A stretch of 59,703 nt of DNA from Bacteroidales bacterium UBA3824 (GCA_002393195.1 DGIK01000060.1:1-59703); one strand, 5' to 3'. Numbered from the stretch's first letter, positions 41,688 through 51,969 are shown. The notes: generated by a model from the sequence alone, not told the origin. Numbers and translations: made by a program.

Positions 41688-43703
41688 ATGACGAGACAAA
41701 AGTCCATATACACTATATTACTGACTATCAGCATATTGACGGTAGTCGTCGCCTGCAATAGCGACGAGACCAAGCAATACAAGATAGGTATGTCGCAATG
41801 TGCATTCGACACACATTGGCGTTTAGAAATGAACCGCCACATCACCGCAAACGCGATGCAACGCGAAAACATCAACCTCCTGATGACCGACGGTCAAAAC
41901 TCCAACGAAAAACAGATTGCCGACATCAAATGGCTCATGTCGCAAAACATCGACCTCCTTATGGTTTCGCCAAACGAAGCCGAAGCCCTCACGCCAATCA
42001 TCACAGAAGTATATAAAAAAGGCATTCCCGTAATACTCATCGACCGCAAGACCACCAACGACTGCTATACTTGTTTCATCGGCGCAAGCAACACCGTAAT
42101 AGGCGAAAAAGCCGCCGACTACGTGGGTCTATTCTGCGCGCCCGGCAGCAAAATCCTCGAACTCCACGGACAGACGGGCGCATCGGCTGCCATCGACCGT
42201 GGCACAGGCTTCAACAGCCGCATCAGCGAAAAATACGGCAACAAAAAAATCTCGCACATCGGCGACCTGTATTGTGAATGGAGCAGCGCCAAAGCCAAAC
42301 AAAAAATGGCTGAATACATCAAGGAAGGCAAAGAAATACCCGACATCATCTATTCGCACAACGACGATATGGCGATAGGCGCATACGACGCCATCAAGGA
42401 AGCCGGACTCGACCCAAGCAACATCCTCATAGTAGGCACCGACGGCGCATCAGGCGAAAATGGCGGCATCAAGGCTGTGCTTGACGGCAAAATAGACGTT
42501 ACATTCTTCTACCCCGACGGCAGCGTGGAAGCCATCGAAAACGCTGAAAACATCCTCGCCGGCAAGTCGGTACCAAAAAACATCGACCTCAGCACCGTAC
42601 AGATCGACGACAACAACGCCGACGGCCTCTACGGTCAGATGAATATGACACGCATACAGGAAGAACGCATCATCAAACAAAACGAATACACGCAGCAGAT
42701 GGCTATGAAACTCAACACCACCAGCAACGCCCTCATTCTCGTAATCTCGCTGCTCGGCGCGGTGTTGGCAGGCCTCGCATACATCAGCAAACTCCACAGC
42801 GACAAGAAGAAGAGCAACCAGATGCTCAACGAAAAAAACGCCGAAATCAACGCCCAAAAGGAAGAACTCGAATCGCAGGCGTCGTACCTCAACCAAATAA
42901 ACGAGCAACTCGAACGCAACAAGGAAAAGATAATTGGCTCCATCCGATACGCGCAGACCATTCAGACCGCTGCACTGCCCACCGAATCCGACTTAAACTA
43001 TTACTTTAACTCATTCGTCGTATATCACCCAAAAGACATAGTGAGCGGCGATTTCTATTGGTATCACCGCGAAGTGGATACCGACAAGGAAACCCACATA
43101 TTTGGCGTCATCGACTGCACCGGACACGGCGTACCGGGCGCGTTTATGAGCCTCATCGGAGTCAACCTCCTCGACCAAATCGTAAAACAGCGCAAGATTT
43201 ACTCGCCCGCCACCATCCTCGACGAACTCAACAAGGCTGTACGCGCCGCCCTCCGTCAGGAAGAGACCGAAAACAACGACGGCATGGAGGCGGTATTGTG
43301 CAAGATAGAGAAGTACATCAACGGCAAGATAATGCTCACATACGAAGGCGCGAAATTCCCGCTCAGGCACTACATCAAGAGCCAAAATACAATAGAGGCA
43401 TACAAGACTTCGCGCCGTCAGATAGGCGGCAAATTCAGAAACATCGAGTCGATGGTCAGCTTTGAAGACCACAGCCTCGAAATCCACTCCGGCGACCGCA
43501 TTTATATGACGTCGGACGGCATCGGCGACCAAAACAACTTTGAGCGCAAGCGTTACTCGTCCAAACGTCTCGAAGCCGCAATCCTCGAATCAGTGAAGCT
43601 CCCGATGCCCGAGCAGCGCGACTACATCTGGAACGACGTCTCCACATTCATGCGAAACTGCGAACAGCGCGACGACATCACGGTGCTGGGGATTGAGGTG
43701 TAA
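41688..43703 (+). CDS. Periplasmic sugar-binding domain fused to SpoIIE-type phosphatase
   Basis: 671 residues. A signal peptide with lipobox-like VVAC (Cys23) is followed by a periplasmic-binding-protein-I domain of the ribose/LacI type (about 32-320: IGMSQCAFDTHWR, LMVSPNEAEALTPII, DIIYSHNDDMAIGAYDAI, VGTDGASGENGGIKAV). A membrane helix (about 348-368), a coiled coil and a SpoIIE/PPM phosphatase domain (about 440-671) follow, with VSGDFYW, DCTGHGVPGAFMS, NDGMEAVL, TSDGIGDQ and RDDITVLG. It should convert binding of a sugar or similar ligand outside into serine/threonine dephosphorylation inside. PBP-I sensors in Bacteroidetes are usually fused to histidine kinases instead. Confidence 0.92.
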   Translation: MTRQKSIYTILLTISILTVVVACNSDETKQYKIGMSQCAFDTHWRLEMNRHITANAMQRENINLLMTDGQNSNEKQIADIKWLMSQNIDLLMVSPNEAEALTPIITEVYKKGIPVILIDRKTTNDCYTCFIGASNTVIGEKAADYVGLFCAPGSKILELHGQTGASAAIDRGTGFNSRISEKYGNKKISHIGDLYCEWSSAKAKQKMAEYIKEGKEIPDIIYSHNDDMAIGAYDAIKEAGLDPSNILIVGTDGASGENGGIKAVLDGKIDVTFFYPDGSVEAIENAENILAGKSVPKNIDLSTVQIDDNNADGLYGQMNMTRIQEERIIKQNEYTQQMAMKLNTTSNALILVISLLGAVLAGLAYISKLHSDKKKSNQMLNEKNAEINAQKEELESQASYLNQINEQLERNKEKIIGSIRYAQTIQTAALPTESDLNYYFNSFVVYHPKDIVSGDFYWYHREVDTDKETHIFGVIDCTGHGVPGAFMSLIGVNLLDQIVKQRKIYSPATILDELNKAVRAALRQEETENNDGMEAVLCKIEKYINGKIMLTYEGAKFPLRHYIKSQNTIEAYKTSRRQIGGKFRNIESMVSFEDHSLEIHSGDRIYMTSDGIGDQNNFERKRYSSKRLEAAILESVKLPMPEQRDYIWNDVSTFMRNCEQRDDITVLGIEV

Positions 43704-43732
43704 AAAAGAGCCGCAATTTTGATTGCGACTCT
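43701..43732 (-). terminator. Terminator of the two-component operon
   Basis: AGAGCCGCAAT/ATTGCGACTCT stem of 11 positions with one mismatch and a four-base loop. On the minus strand it ends in six T, so it serves the response-regulator transcript; the phosphatase gene converges on it. Confidence 0.75.
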
Positions 43733-43751
43733 ACCATACAAAATATATCTC

Positions 43752-44450
43752 CTAATCCACAAACTTGTACCCAACGCCCTTGACGGTCTTGATGTACTCC
43801 TCGCCGATTTTTTCGCGGAGTTTGCGGATGTGGACGTCTATTGTGCGGTCGCCAACCACGATGGTGTCGCCCCAGATGGAGGTGTAGATTTCGTCGCGGG
43901 TAAAGACCTTCTCCGGCTTGGAAATCAACAGCAACAGCAACGAAAATTCCTTCCTCGGCAGCGAAAGTTCCACGCCGTTGTTGGTGACGGTGTATTTTTC
44001 GCGGTCTATCACGAGGTTGCCGTGCTTAATGATGCCGGTCTCCACACCCTCTGCGCCTTCCTCGGTCTTGCCAAAACGTTTGAGCAACGCGCTCACGCGG
44101 CTGATGAGCACTTTTGGCTTGATGGGCTTGGCAATATAATCGTCCGCGCCCGCCTCAAAACCTGCTATCTGCGAATAGTCTTCGTTGCGGGCGGTAAGGA
44201 ACGCCACGACAGTATTATTGAGCACAGGCAATTTGCGCATCTCCTCGCAAGTCTCTATGCCGTCCATCTCTGGCATCATCACATCCAATATAATAAGGTG
44301 CGGCAGATATTGCTTGGCGAGTTTGATGGCATCCCTGCCGTTGTTGGCAGTCAATACATTGTACCCGGCCTTTTTGAGGTTGTACGAGAGGAATTCGAGA
44401 ATGTCCGCCTCATCGTCCACCAACAGGATCTTGTAGTTGCTGTTTTCCAT
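43752..44450 (-). CDS. OmpR/PhoB-family response regulator
   Basis: 232 residues. Receiver domain (1-120) with the acidic pair DDE, phospho-Asp in LIILDVMMPEMDG and the Lys of AKPI; winged-helix DNA-binding domain (about 135-232) ending VRKLREKIG-like (HIRKLREKIG) and TVKGVGYKF. It starts three bases after the kinase gene, so the two form one unit, kinase first. Targets are unknown. Confidence 0.95.
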   Translation of the reverse strand: MENSNYKILLVDDEADILEFLSYNLKKAGYNVLTANNGRDAIKLAKQYLPHLIILDVMMPEMDGIETCEEMRKLPVLNNTVVAFLTARNEDYSQIAGFEAGADDYIAKPIKPKVLISRVSALLKRFGKTEEGAEGVETGIIKHGNLVIDREKYTVTNNGVELSLPRKEFSLLLLLISKPEKVFTRDEIYTSIWGDTIVVGDRTIDVHIRKLREKIGEEYIKTVKGVGYKFVD

Positions 44451-44453
44451 AAT

Positions 44454-45539
44454 CTATTGTATTTGTGCTTTTTTCAATGTTATCGAGAAGGTGGTTCCCT
44501 CACCTATCTTGCTTTTTACTGTAATGAGTTCGTTGTGAGCCTCCATAATGTGCTTGACGATGGCAAGACCGAGACCTGTGCCTCCGTTGTCGCGGCTGCG
44601 CGACTTGTCAACACGGAAAAATCTCTCGAATACCCTGTTCAAGTTTTCCTCCGCGATGCCAATGCCATTGTCCTTCACGTCGATGAGGTACTTGTTTTCG
44701 ATGTCGCTAATAATCACGGTAGTGCTGCCATTTTCGTTGCCGTAATTGATGGAATTTACCACAAGGTTGTTGATGACCTCGTAGATGCGATTCTTGTCGG
44801 CGTGCACCATCACAGGGCTTCCAGTGGTATTGCGAAGTTTTAGCGCAATATGTTTTGCGCTGGCTTTCTGGTCGTTGAAGTCAAGCACCTCATCCACTAC
44901 TTCAACGAGATCGAAGTCCTCCATTTCAAGTTTGAGCATACCAGTCTCAAATTTGGATATGGTGTCCAAATCCTCCACTATCGAAATAAGGCGGCTGATA
45001 TTGCGGTCGGTGCGCACGAGGTACTTCATATTGATTTCGTCGTCCTTCAATCCGCCGTCTATAAGCGTCTCGATGTAGCCCTGAATGTTGTTGAGCGGCG
45101 TCTTCAATTCGTGAGAGACATTGCCGATGTATTCGCGGCGAAATTGCTCCGTATCGCGCAGAAGGGTGATTTCGTTCACCTTGTCTTGCGCCCACTGCGC
45201 CACGTCGTCGTTCACCTGCGATATTATCTGCGACAGCCCTTCGCCGTAATTCGGGTCAATCTTATTGACATTCAAAGGCTTTACAGGCGACGACAATGCC
45301 GCATCCTTTTCCGTGCCAATCGGCTTCTTGTCGCCAGACTGACAGCGAATAAGCATCATCTTCAACAAATAATATCCAATCCCACACACCGCCAACGGCA
45401 GCAAAACCACCAAAGCGGCAGTGCTCCTGTCCTTGTCCCCGCCGGAGACACAAATCGCCGCCACCATCGCACCTGCCATCAAAAATGCAGCACAGCACGA
45501 TACCAACAACGCTATTCTATGTGCCGAATTGTTTTTCAT
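44454..45539 (-). CDS. PhoR-like sensor histidine kinase
   Basis: 361 residues. Two membrane helices (about 9-32 and 42-62) with only a short periplasmic loop, then a dimerisation domain with the H-box NVSHELKTPLNN and a catalytic domain with N-box (NLVVNSINYG), G1 (DNGIGI) and G2 (GGTGLGLAIVK). No PAS or HAMP domain is evident. The near absence of a sensor loop means that it probably senses through membrane or partner proteins, as PhoR does. It is cotranscribed with the response regulator. Confidence 0.95.
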   Translation of the reverse strand: MKNNSAHRIALLVSCCAAFLMAGAMVAAICVSGGDKDRSTAALVVLLPLAVCGIGYYLLKMMLIRCQSGDKKPIGTEKDAALSSPVKPLNVNKIDPNYGEGLSQIISQVNDDVAQWAQDKVNEITLLRDTEQFRREYIGNVSHELKTPLNNIQGYIETLIDGGLKDDEINMKYLVRTDRNISRLISIVEDLDTISKFETGMLKLEMEDFDLVEVVDEVLDFNDQKASAKHIALKLRNTTGSPVMVHADKNRIYEVINNLVVNSINYGNENGSTTVIISDIENKYLIDVKDNGIGIAEENLNRVFERFFRVDKSRSRDNGGTGLGLAIVKHIMEAHNELITVKSKIGEGTTFSITLKKAQIQ

Positions 45540-45566
45540 TGCCTGATTATATTAATTTTCCAACTG

Positions 45567-45597
45567 CAAAGTTAACATTAAAAACATAAAATCCAAA
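45567..45597 (-). promoter_or_regulatory. Promoter of the two-component operon
   Basis: Minus strand: TTTG (45594-45597), 19 nt, TAACTTTG (45567-45574), 28 bp before ATG 45539. Confidence 0.8.
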
Positions 45598-45740
45598 AAT
45601 TAGAGTGTGAATATTAAAAAAAAATAATGCAAAAAAAATTATCCGTGCGAATACCCCAAAAAAAATCTTCCTAACCGTCAACTTCGGCACTTGTTTTGAA
45701 ATACATACGTTATAAAACCAACATCTAAAACCATAAGGAA

Positions 45741-46463
45741 ATGCCATACAGAAGATTACCAAATACAGACGCCGCGAGGGTTCGCGCATTGAGCAAAATA
45801 ATTGAATTCGGCACCAAGTACGACGTGAGGCTCCTCGCGTTCAAGGAGGCTACGTTTTCAAAAATCAAGGCTTTTATGCCCATCTTTGAACAGGCAAGGA
45901 TGATGCAGAAGGAGGCGAAGGATCGCCAGGTGTCCAACAGCAAGGACTACACCGAAGCATACAAAAAGGCCAAAATTTACATTTCGCACTTCCTCCAAGT
46001 GCTCAATATGGCGATTGCCCGTGGCGAGATTAAACCCTCGGCGCGCAAATACTACGGCCTTGACGAAAAGAGCGGGCGCATCCCCGAACTCACCACCGAA
46101 AAGGAAGTAATCGAATGGGGCGAAAAAGCCATCAAGGGCGAAAACGACCGCATCGTAAAGATGGGTACGCCATTGCTCTGCCCCAAAATCGCCGTTGTGA
46201 AGGTGTATTACGACCAGTTTATAGAAAAACTCAACTTCCAAAAAATGCTCCAAAGCATCAGCACACGCGCCAACTCAAAGGTGTCGTCGTTGCGCCCAGC
46301 CTGCGACAAACTCATCACCCAGGCATGGAACGAAATCGAGGAGTATTACGCCAACGAAACCCCAGAGCGCAAGCGCGAGCAGTGCTCCAAATACGGCGTC
46401 ACATACGTAATGCGCCCATACGAAAAGGCAAAAGAAGAACTCAGATACGGTTTTGCATCATAA
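45741..46463 (+). CDS. Cytoplasmic protein of unknown function
   Basis: 240 residues, mostly helical, starting MPYRRLPNTDAARVRAL. I recognise the N-terminal pattern as that of uncharacterised Bacteroidetes proteins but can assign no function. A conserved-looking C-terminal end reads YVMRPYEKAKEELRYGF. No signal peptide or membrane helix. The next gene begins 38 bp downstream. Confidence 0.75.
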   Translation: MPYRRLPNTDAARVRALSKIIEFGTKYDVRLLAFKEATFSKIKAFMPIFEQARMMQKEAKDRQVSNSKDYTEAYKKAKIYISHFLQVLNMAIARGEIKPSARKYYGLDEKSGRIPELTTEKEVIEWGEKAIKGENDRIVKMGTPLLCPKIAVVKVYYDQFIEKLNFQKMLQSISTRANSKVSSLRPACDKLITQAWNEIEEYYANETPERKREQCSKYGVTYVMRPYEKAKEELRYGFAS

Positions 46464-46501
46464 TTAATTAGGTAAAAACTAATACACACCCGCCGCGCCA
46501 A

Positions 46502-47281
46502 ATGACAATAAGCATACACAATTCGTCGGTACTATCGTGCCTCATCGGGATTGCACTCCTGATGACGGGTTTTGTCGGCTTTATGGCGCACTCTTTCTCA
46601 AAAAGCACCGCCGAACTCGAAGGCGTAAGGCTCGTTGACGCAAAAAAAATAGACCAAGTGCCGGCGGGCGACAAGGTGTGCATAGTTACCAACATAAACG
46701 CCGACGACATTTTCGAGATGCCCGACAACCATCAGAAAGCCATCAAAGGCAGACTGTTGCTGTACGCTGTATGGCCCGACAACACACAGAACGTACTTAT
46801 AGACTGGAACAAAAAATCGCAGTTCATAAAGATTCCCAATGGCAAAAATGGTTTTACATACGTGAACCCACGCAACATCGACTGCGAACAGGACACCGCC
46901 GCCAACCGTCAACTAAAAATCACAAAGACGCGCAACAACATAGAAATCAAATACTTCCAATACAAATTCAACCTAAGCGGGACCGCCACAAAAGGCGAGC
47001 CCCGCATTATACTGAGGCGCGAATACCTCGCCGACAGCGCAAAGGTGGCGTTGACCCTTACAAAAAACAACGCCCGCAATTCCAAGGAAACAACGATAGA
47101 CATTTCTAACGCAACACCTTATACCTATGCGCTCACTCGGCAAAAAAATATGTCTAACTCCAAGGTAATCTACATTATAATAGGTGTAATAGGCATCCTG
47201 ATGTTTTTCATTCCTGAAAAACAAGCCCAAAACACCATCGCAAACACCAAGAGTATCGTCAATAAGATAATCAACCACTGA
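46502..47281 (+). CDS. Membrane-anchored protein of unknown function
   Basis: 259 residues with one hydrophobic segment near the N-terminus (about 10-31, LSCLIGIALLMTGFVGFMA) and another near the C-terminus (about 220-236, IYIIIGVIGILMFFI). The 190 residues between them would lie outside the cytoplasm and look beta-rich. Both termini would be cytoplasmic. No family recognised. It converges on folB with 11 bp between. Confidence 0.7.
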   Translation: MTISIHNSSVLSCLIGIALLMTGFVGFMAHSFSKSTAELEGVRLVDAKKIDQVPAGDKVCIVTNINADDIFEMPDNHQKAIKGRLLLYAVWPDNTQNVLIDWNKKSQFIKIPNGKNGFTYVNPRNIDCEQDTAANRQLKITKTRNNIEIKYFQYKFNLSGTATKGEPRIILRREYLADSAKVALTLTKNNARNSKETTIDISNATPYTYALTRQKNMSNSKVIYIIIGVIGILMFFIPEKQAQNTIANTKSIVNKIINH

Positions 47282-47292
47282 CAAGGCGGGAA

Positions 47293-47643
47293 TTATCCCC
47301 TAATCTCGATGACGCTCCTGCTAAGTGTGCCGGACACCACAGGATAATACTTGCAAAACTTTACAGTAATATTAGAAATCATCGGGAATTTCTTCTTGAT
47401 ATTCAACAAGATGCGCATCGCAGCATTTTCTATGAGATTACATTCCTTCTTCATCTCCTCCGCCACGGCGTCATACACCAACACATAATCGAGCGCATCC
47501 TCGATACGATCCGAAAGTCCCGGCGAATCGGTGTCGCAATCGTATGAAACCGAAACCTCGACATCGTTGCCGGCGGCGCGTTCCAATTCCGTAACCCCAA
47601 TATTGGCACGAAATTTCATTCCTTCAAGTTTGATTCTACCCAT
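47293..47643 (-). CDS. folB: Dihydroneopterin aldolase
   Basis: 116 residues, normal for the enzyme. It cleaves 7,8-dihydroneopterin to 6-hydroxymethyl-dihydropterin in folate synthesis. The three catalytic positions are recognisable: Glu in IGVTELER, Tyr in DYVLVYDAV and Lys in VKFCKYYPV, and the pterin-anchoring Glu in NLIENAA is kept. A TATATTTG -7 box on the minus strand at 47683-47690 fits its start. It is divergent from glnS. Confidence 0.9.
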   Translation of the reverse strand: MGRIKLEGMKFRANIGVTELERAAGNDVEVSVSYDCDTDSPGLSDRIEDALDYVLVYDAVAEEMKKECNLIENAAMRILLNIKKKFPMISNITVKFCKYYPVVSGTLSRSVIEIRG

Positions 47644-47745
47644 ATTTTTTGTTTTTATAATTTGTCATAAAAAATTAATCCACAAATATAAAAATAATTG
47701 CTGAAAATTTTGTTACTTTGCAACATAAAAATTTTTTAAGCGAAA

Positions 47746-49440
47746 ATGGAAGAAATCAAGACAGAAAACAGCGAGAAAACTACATCGCGAAATTTTATCG
47801 AAGAGATAATAGAAGGCGACCTGCAAGGCGGCTACAAGGGTGAAGTGCATACCCGCTTCCCCCCGGAGCCCAACGGATACCTTCACATCGGCCACGCCAA
47901 GTCGATTATCCTCAATTATGGTATGGCGAAAAAATACAACGGCAAGATGAATGTCCGTTTCGACGACACCAACCCCACCGCCGAAAAGACGGAGTACGTG
48001 GACGCAATCCGCGAAGACCTCCATTGGCTCGGCGCAGAGTGGGGCGACCGCGAGTATTACGCCTCCAATTATTTTGAGCAACTCTACGAATGGGCTGTGA
48101 TGCTCATCAAGCAGGGCAAGGCTTACGTCTGCCAGCTCACGCCCGAAGAACTCAGCGCACACCGTGGCACTCCGGCAGAGCCGGGCACAAGCCCCTACCG
48201 CGACCGCCCGATTGAGGAAAGCCTCGACCTCTTTGAGAGGATGAAAAACGGCGAGTTTCCCGACAATTCGTACACCCTCCGCGCCAAAATTGATATGGCG
48301 TCGCCCAATATGCAGATGCGCGACCCCATTATGTACCGCATACTCCACGCCGAGCATCACCGCACCGGCAATAAGTGGTGCATATACCCGATGTACGACT
48401 ACGCCCACGGTCAGAGCGACTACATCGAGGGCATCACGCACAGCATCTGCACACTCGAATTTGAGGTGCACAGACCGTTGTACGACTGGTTCCTCGACCA
48501 GATAGCGCCCGCAGGTGCGCCGAGGCCTCATCAGCACGAGTTTGCAAGGCTGAACCTCAATTACACCGTGATGTCGAAGCGCAAACTCAAACGCCTCGTC
48601 GAGGAGCATTACGTAAATGGTTGGGACGACCCGCGTATGCCCACCGTGAGCGGATTGCGCCGCAGAGGATACACAAAGGATTCGTTATGGAAATTTGTGG
48701 AGAAGGTTGGCGTGGCTAAACGCGACAACATCATCGACCTCTCGCTCCTCGAATTTTGCATTAGAGAAGACCTTAATAAAAAGGCTCTTAGGGTGCTTGG
48801 CGTAATCAATCCCTTGAAGGTGGTTATCACCAACTATCCCGACGGCAAGACCGAACTTCTCGACGCTGTAAATAATCCTGAAAATCCCGACGACGGCATC
48901 CGTCAAATCCCCTTCGGCAAGGAAATCTACATCGAGCAAGAAGACTTTATGGAGAATCCGCCCAAGAAATATTTCCGCCTCAGCCCCGGCACTGAAGTCA
49001 GGTTGAGATACGCATATTTCATTACGTGTCAGGAGGTAATCAAGGATGCCGACGGCAACATCGTGGAACTCCACTGCACCTACGACCCCGCAACACGCGG
49101 CGGCGATTCGCCCGACGGTCGCAAGGTGAAAGGCACTATACATTGGGTTTCCGCCAAGGACGCCGTAAAAGCCGAAGTCCGTCTCTACGACCGCCTCTTC
49201 AACAAGGAGAACCCCGACGAGGCAGAGGAAGGCAAGGATTTCCTCTCAAACCTCAATCCCGACTCCCTCACCATCAAGGAAGCACTCGTAGAGCCGTCGC
49301 TGAAAAACGCCAAGCCGTTAGACAGTTTCCAATTTGAGCGCATCGGCTACTTCTGTTGCGACAAGGACTCCACGCCGGAACATCTTGTTTTCAACAGGAC
49401 AGTAACACTGAAGGACACCTGGGCGAAGATGAATAAATAA
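47746..49440 (+). CDS. glnS: Glutaminyl-tRNA synthetase
   Basis: 564 residues, normal length. Class I catalytic domain with HIGH motif in [15 protein letters not shown] (about residue 40), the GlnRS/GluRS-specific FDDTNP segment and KMSKS as VMSKRKL (about 270); a C-terminal beta-barrel anticodon-binding domain follows ([15 protein letters not shown]). It charges tRNA-Gln directly. A near-consensus -7 box (TTACTTTG, 47713-47720) lies 25 bp upstream. Confidence 0.97.
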   Translation: MEEIKTENSEKTTSRNFIEEIIEGDLQGGYKGEVHTRFPPEPNGYLHIGHAKSIILNYGMAKKYNGKMNVRFDDTNPTAEKTEYVDAIREDLHWLGAEWGDREYYASNYFEQLYEWAVMLIKQGKAYVCQLTPEELSAHRGTPAEPGTSPYRDRPIEESLDLFERMKNGEFPDNSYTLRAKIDMASPNMQMRDPIMYRILHAEHHRTGNKWCIYPMYDYAHGQSDYIEGITHSICTLEFEVHRPLYDWFLDQIAPAGAPRPHQHEFARLNLNYTVMSKRKLKRLVEEHYVNGWDDPRMPTVSGLRRRGYTKDSLWKFVEKVGVAKRDNIIDLSLLEFCIREDLNKKALRVLGVINPLKVVITNYPDGKTELLDAVNNPENPDDGIRQIPFGKEIYIEQEDFMENPPKKYFRLSPGTEVRLRYAYFITCQEVIKDADGNIVELHCTYDPATRGGDSPDGRKVKGTIHWVSAKDAVKAEVRLYDRLFNKENPDEAEEGKDFLSNLNPDSLTIKEALVEPSLKNAKPLDSFQFERIGYFCCDKDSTPEHLVFNRTVTLKDTWAKMNK

Positions 49441-49467
49441 TCTGTTTATTGAATTTGATAACAATGG

Positions 49468-49501
49468 AAAGGACATCCATAAATAGCGATGTCCTTTTTT
49501 T
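49468..49501 (+). terminator. Terminator of glnS
   Basis: Ten-pair stem AAAGGACATC/GATGTCCTTT with a ten-base loop and additional T residues, 27 bp after the stop codon. Confidence 0.9.
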
Positions 49502-49539
49502 ATGAAACACAAAAAAAGAATACAAAATTTGACAACGAA

Positions 49540-50226
49540 ATGAAACACTCCACACGACACATAATTACAATCGCACTTATTGTCAATATATTATCCATCT
49601 CTTCTTGCTATACTACTGGCAAATACGAATCAGGCGTAGCATACACACAGAATTACTTGTTGGTATCTCCTGTGTTCGTAGGCGGTGTAATAGAAAAAGC
49701 CAACAAAATGACTTACGACTCCACATTGTCCTCAATGTTGGAGAAAAATCTCACTGAAATCACATTCAAGTACAGAGACATAATGCAGTTTAGCGATACT
49801 GCAACCGCACCGGAGGCAACAAAACTACAAATAGCGCAATTAGCCACATACACAACATACGCCAAAAGTTCAATGATTGCTACTTTGCCGACACCACCCT
49901 TGCTCGATTCGCTAATACTATCCAAAGGATACAGATACGGTATGGCAATCTACGGATACGGATTTGTAAGGCCAGTCGGCAATACAATAGGATGGATCTT
50001 GGCGGGTACATTAACAGGTGCATTAACAGGCGTATATGTAACACCAAACATGAACAACTGTTGTCTCGTTCAAGCGATAGTAGTCGATGCATACGAACAC
50101 AGAATTATAAGTGTTAAAAAAGGTGGTCCTATAGACAAAAACCCATCAAAAAACGGCGTTATAGAAAAAACGTTCTTGAGAACCTTCAAAATCAAGGACA
50201 AACCACTACAGCATCCTAACAATTAA
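49540..50226 (+). CDS. Lipoprotein of unknown function
   Basis: 228 residues from ATG 49540; an earlier in-frame ATG lies inside the glnS terminator. Signal peptide with lipobox SISSC (Cys23). A Gly/Thr-rich hydrophobic stretch (about 160-180, WILAGTLTGALTG) lies in the C-terminal half and could be a glycine-zipper-like membrane contact. No family recognised. Confidence 0.7.
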   Translation: MKHSTRHIITIALIVNILSISSCYTTGKYESGVAYTQNYLLVSPVFVGGVIEKANKMTYDSTLSSMLEKNLTEITFKYRDIMQFSDTATAPEATKLQIAQLATYTTYAKSSMIATLPTPPLLDSLILSKGYRYGMAIYGYGFVRPVGNTIGWILAGTLTGALTGVYVTPNMNNCCLVQAIVVDAYEHRIISVKKGGPIDKNPSKNGVIEKTFLRTFKIKDKPLQHPNN

Positions 50227-50261
50227 TAAAACAAGAAGTAACGAACAAAAACAACTTTTTC

Positions 50262-50297
50262 AAAAAAAGACATCCACAAAAAGGGTGTCTTTTTTTT
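50262..50297 (+). terminator. Terminator after the 228-residue lipoprotein gene
   Basis: AAAAAAAGACATCC pairs with GGGTGTCTTTTTTTT around a short A-rich loop; T run included. The loop-closing pairs include one wobble. The inverted layout could serve the convergent gene too. Confidence 0.85.
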
Positions 50298-50304
50298 GAT
50301 AGAA

Positions 50305-51882
50305 TCACTTTTCCACCGCCTCGATATTGCAGGAGTGCTTTTTTTTCTCATCGTAATTGATGCCGACGAAAATGATTTTGCCCTTGTAATAGTCGAAGGC
50401 GTGGAAATATTCCTTGGTCTTGATTTGGTCGATGGCGCGGCTTGCTGTCTTGTTGGATTTCAATTCTATAATCATCGGCGGATACTTGCCGTCGGGATGC
50501 AACGGCGTGTAAATCAGGTCGGCAATGCCCATTCCGGCGGATGTCTCCTTGTAAACCGTGTAATAATTCAATGCGTCGATAAAGGCGAGATAGACAGCCG
50601 AGGCAAGAGCCTGTTCGTTGTGGTAGTTGCGGTGCGACGCCACGTGTATATGGCTGCGGTTGAGGGCTTTGGACACCTCGCCGCCGTTGAGCAAGAGCGT
50701 CTGTTCCAACAGATATTCCGACGACTTGATGATTTTGTCGGTTACTTTATAGTTTTTGTCGTCTTCCAAAGCATTGAACCACTCGTAACGCACTTCCTTG
50801 TTGGGAATCCGGCAAGTTTTAGTGTTGTAGTCGTATGCCAAATAGCCGAGGTGTATAAGATACGTGAAAGCGTCGTCCTTGTTGCGGAAATCGGTCATCG
50901 TGTTCATATACCGGGTAACGTTTACCCTGACGTTTTCGCCCGCCACCATTTTCACAACATCGTCTTTCATACCGTCAAAATTAGCGGCGAGGCGGTCGGC
51001 AATCACCTGATACGACGATGTTTTGCCCCAATGACTCTCAAAACGGCGATTTTTAATGCATTTGACAACCGATTCGGGATTATAGACATCATAACTATCC
51101 AATTTGTAGCCCTGATACCAATTCTTACATTCGGTATGGTTGATTTGGTATTGTTGGCACAGAACGGCGACTTCCTCGTCGGTAAAGCCCACATATTCCG
51201 ACAGTTCCATTGAATCGAGTATTGTATATTCCTCAAAATTGTTGAGTTTGCTCTGCACCTTGTCGCGCACTACGGGCAGGATACCCGTGATATACGCGAG
51301 CGAAATGGCAGGTCGCAACGTGTCGCTCTTGAAAAGTCCGTTGAGAAACATCAGATATTCGTCAAAAAGCGTCTGAGGTATCTGCATCCTCACCAACGAA
51401 TCATACTCATCGAGAATGATTACAAAAGTTTCTTCGGTGGCAGCGTAAACCTTCAAAATACAATTGGCAATGGTGTCGTTTTCAGCAAATTGAACATTTG
51501 GAAATTCTTTTACAAACTCGCTCCTCACAAAATTTGTAAAATTCTGAATAGTGTTTTCTTTTTCAGGTGCGTTCTGATACTCGCTTGCAACGTCTATCTT
51601 GATGAAATTGAGTTTGTTGAGATATTTTTCGTAATTGTCGGCTTTTGAAATCTTCAAATCCTTGAAAATCTCCCTCGAATCGCACCCCTTGGAATAATAC
51701 GCGCACAGCATATTGGCGGCAATCGTCTTGCCGAAACGCCTCGGTCGCGATACGCAGATATATTTGTTGTTCTTGTCGATAAACCTGTTCAATACGCTTA
51801 TCAACATCGATTTGTCAACATAAATATCGGCTGCCAAAATCCCTTTGAAGCCGACATTGCTTGGATTCAAGTATATGCCCAT
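50305..51882 (-). CDS. AAA-ATPase-like / PD-(D/E)XK nuclease-like protein (DUF1703 type)
   Basis: 525 residues. The N-terminal AAA-ATPase-like domain has Walker A SRPRRFGKT (about 46-54) and Walker B VIILDEYDS (about 155). The C-terminal domain contains the PD-(D/E)XK core: Asp in GIADLIY and the E-x-K of IIELKSNK (about 470). Such proteins are multicopy in Bacteroidetes genomes and are suspected to be mobile or conflict-related, but no function is proven. A TATCTTTG -7 box on the minus strand at 51906-51913 precedes it. Confidence 0.9.
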   Translation of the reverse strand: MGIYLNPSNVGFKGILAADIYVDKSMLISVLNRFIDKNNKYICVSRPRRFGKTIAANMLCAYYSKGCDSREIFKDLKISKADNYEKYLNKLNFIKIDVASEYQNAPEKENTIQNFTNFVRSEFVKEFPNVQFAENDTIANCILKVYAATEETFVIILDEYDSLVRMQIPQTLFDEYLMFLNGLFKSDTLRPAISLAYITGILPVVRDKVQSKLNNFEEYTILDSMELSEYVGFTDEEVAVLCQQYQINHTECKNWYQGYKLDSYDVYNPESVVKCIKNRRFESHWGKTSSYQVIADRLAANFDGMKDDVVKMVAGENVRVNVTRYMNTMTDFRNKDDAFTYLIHLGYLAYDYNTKTCRIPNKEVRYEWFNALEDDKNYKVTDKIIKSSEYLLEQTLLLNGGEVSKALNRSHIHVASHRNYHNEQALASAVYLAFIDALNYYTVYKETSAGMGIADLIYTPLHPDGKYPPMIIELKSNKTASRAIDQIKTKEYFHAFDYYKGKIIFVGINYDEKKKHSCNIEAVEK

Positions 51883-51969
51883 AATTGTATCTCGTTAGTT
51901 TTGCGCAAAGATAATGTTTTTTATTGACATTGACTATATTAAAATGATTATCAAATCAATTTTTTTCCT

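Noticed and set aside
43719..44843. 374-codon plus-strand frame opposite the two-component genes
   Set aside because: It covers the response regulator and part of the kinase in antisense and has no independent support.
47713..48609. 298-codon minus-strand frame opposite glnS
   Set aside because: Antisense to glnS, which has HIGH and KMSKS motifs; no signal for a separate gene.
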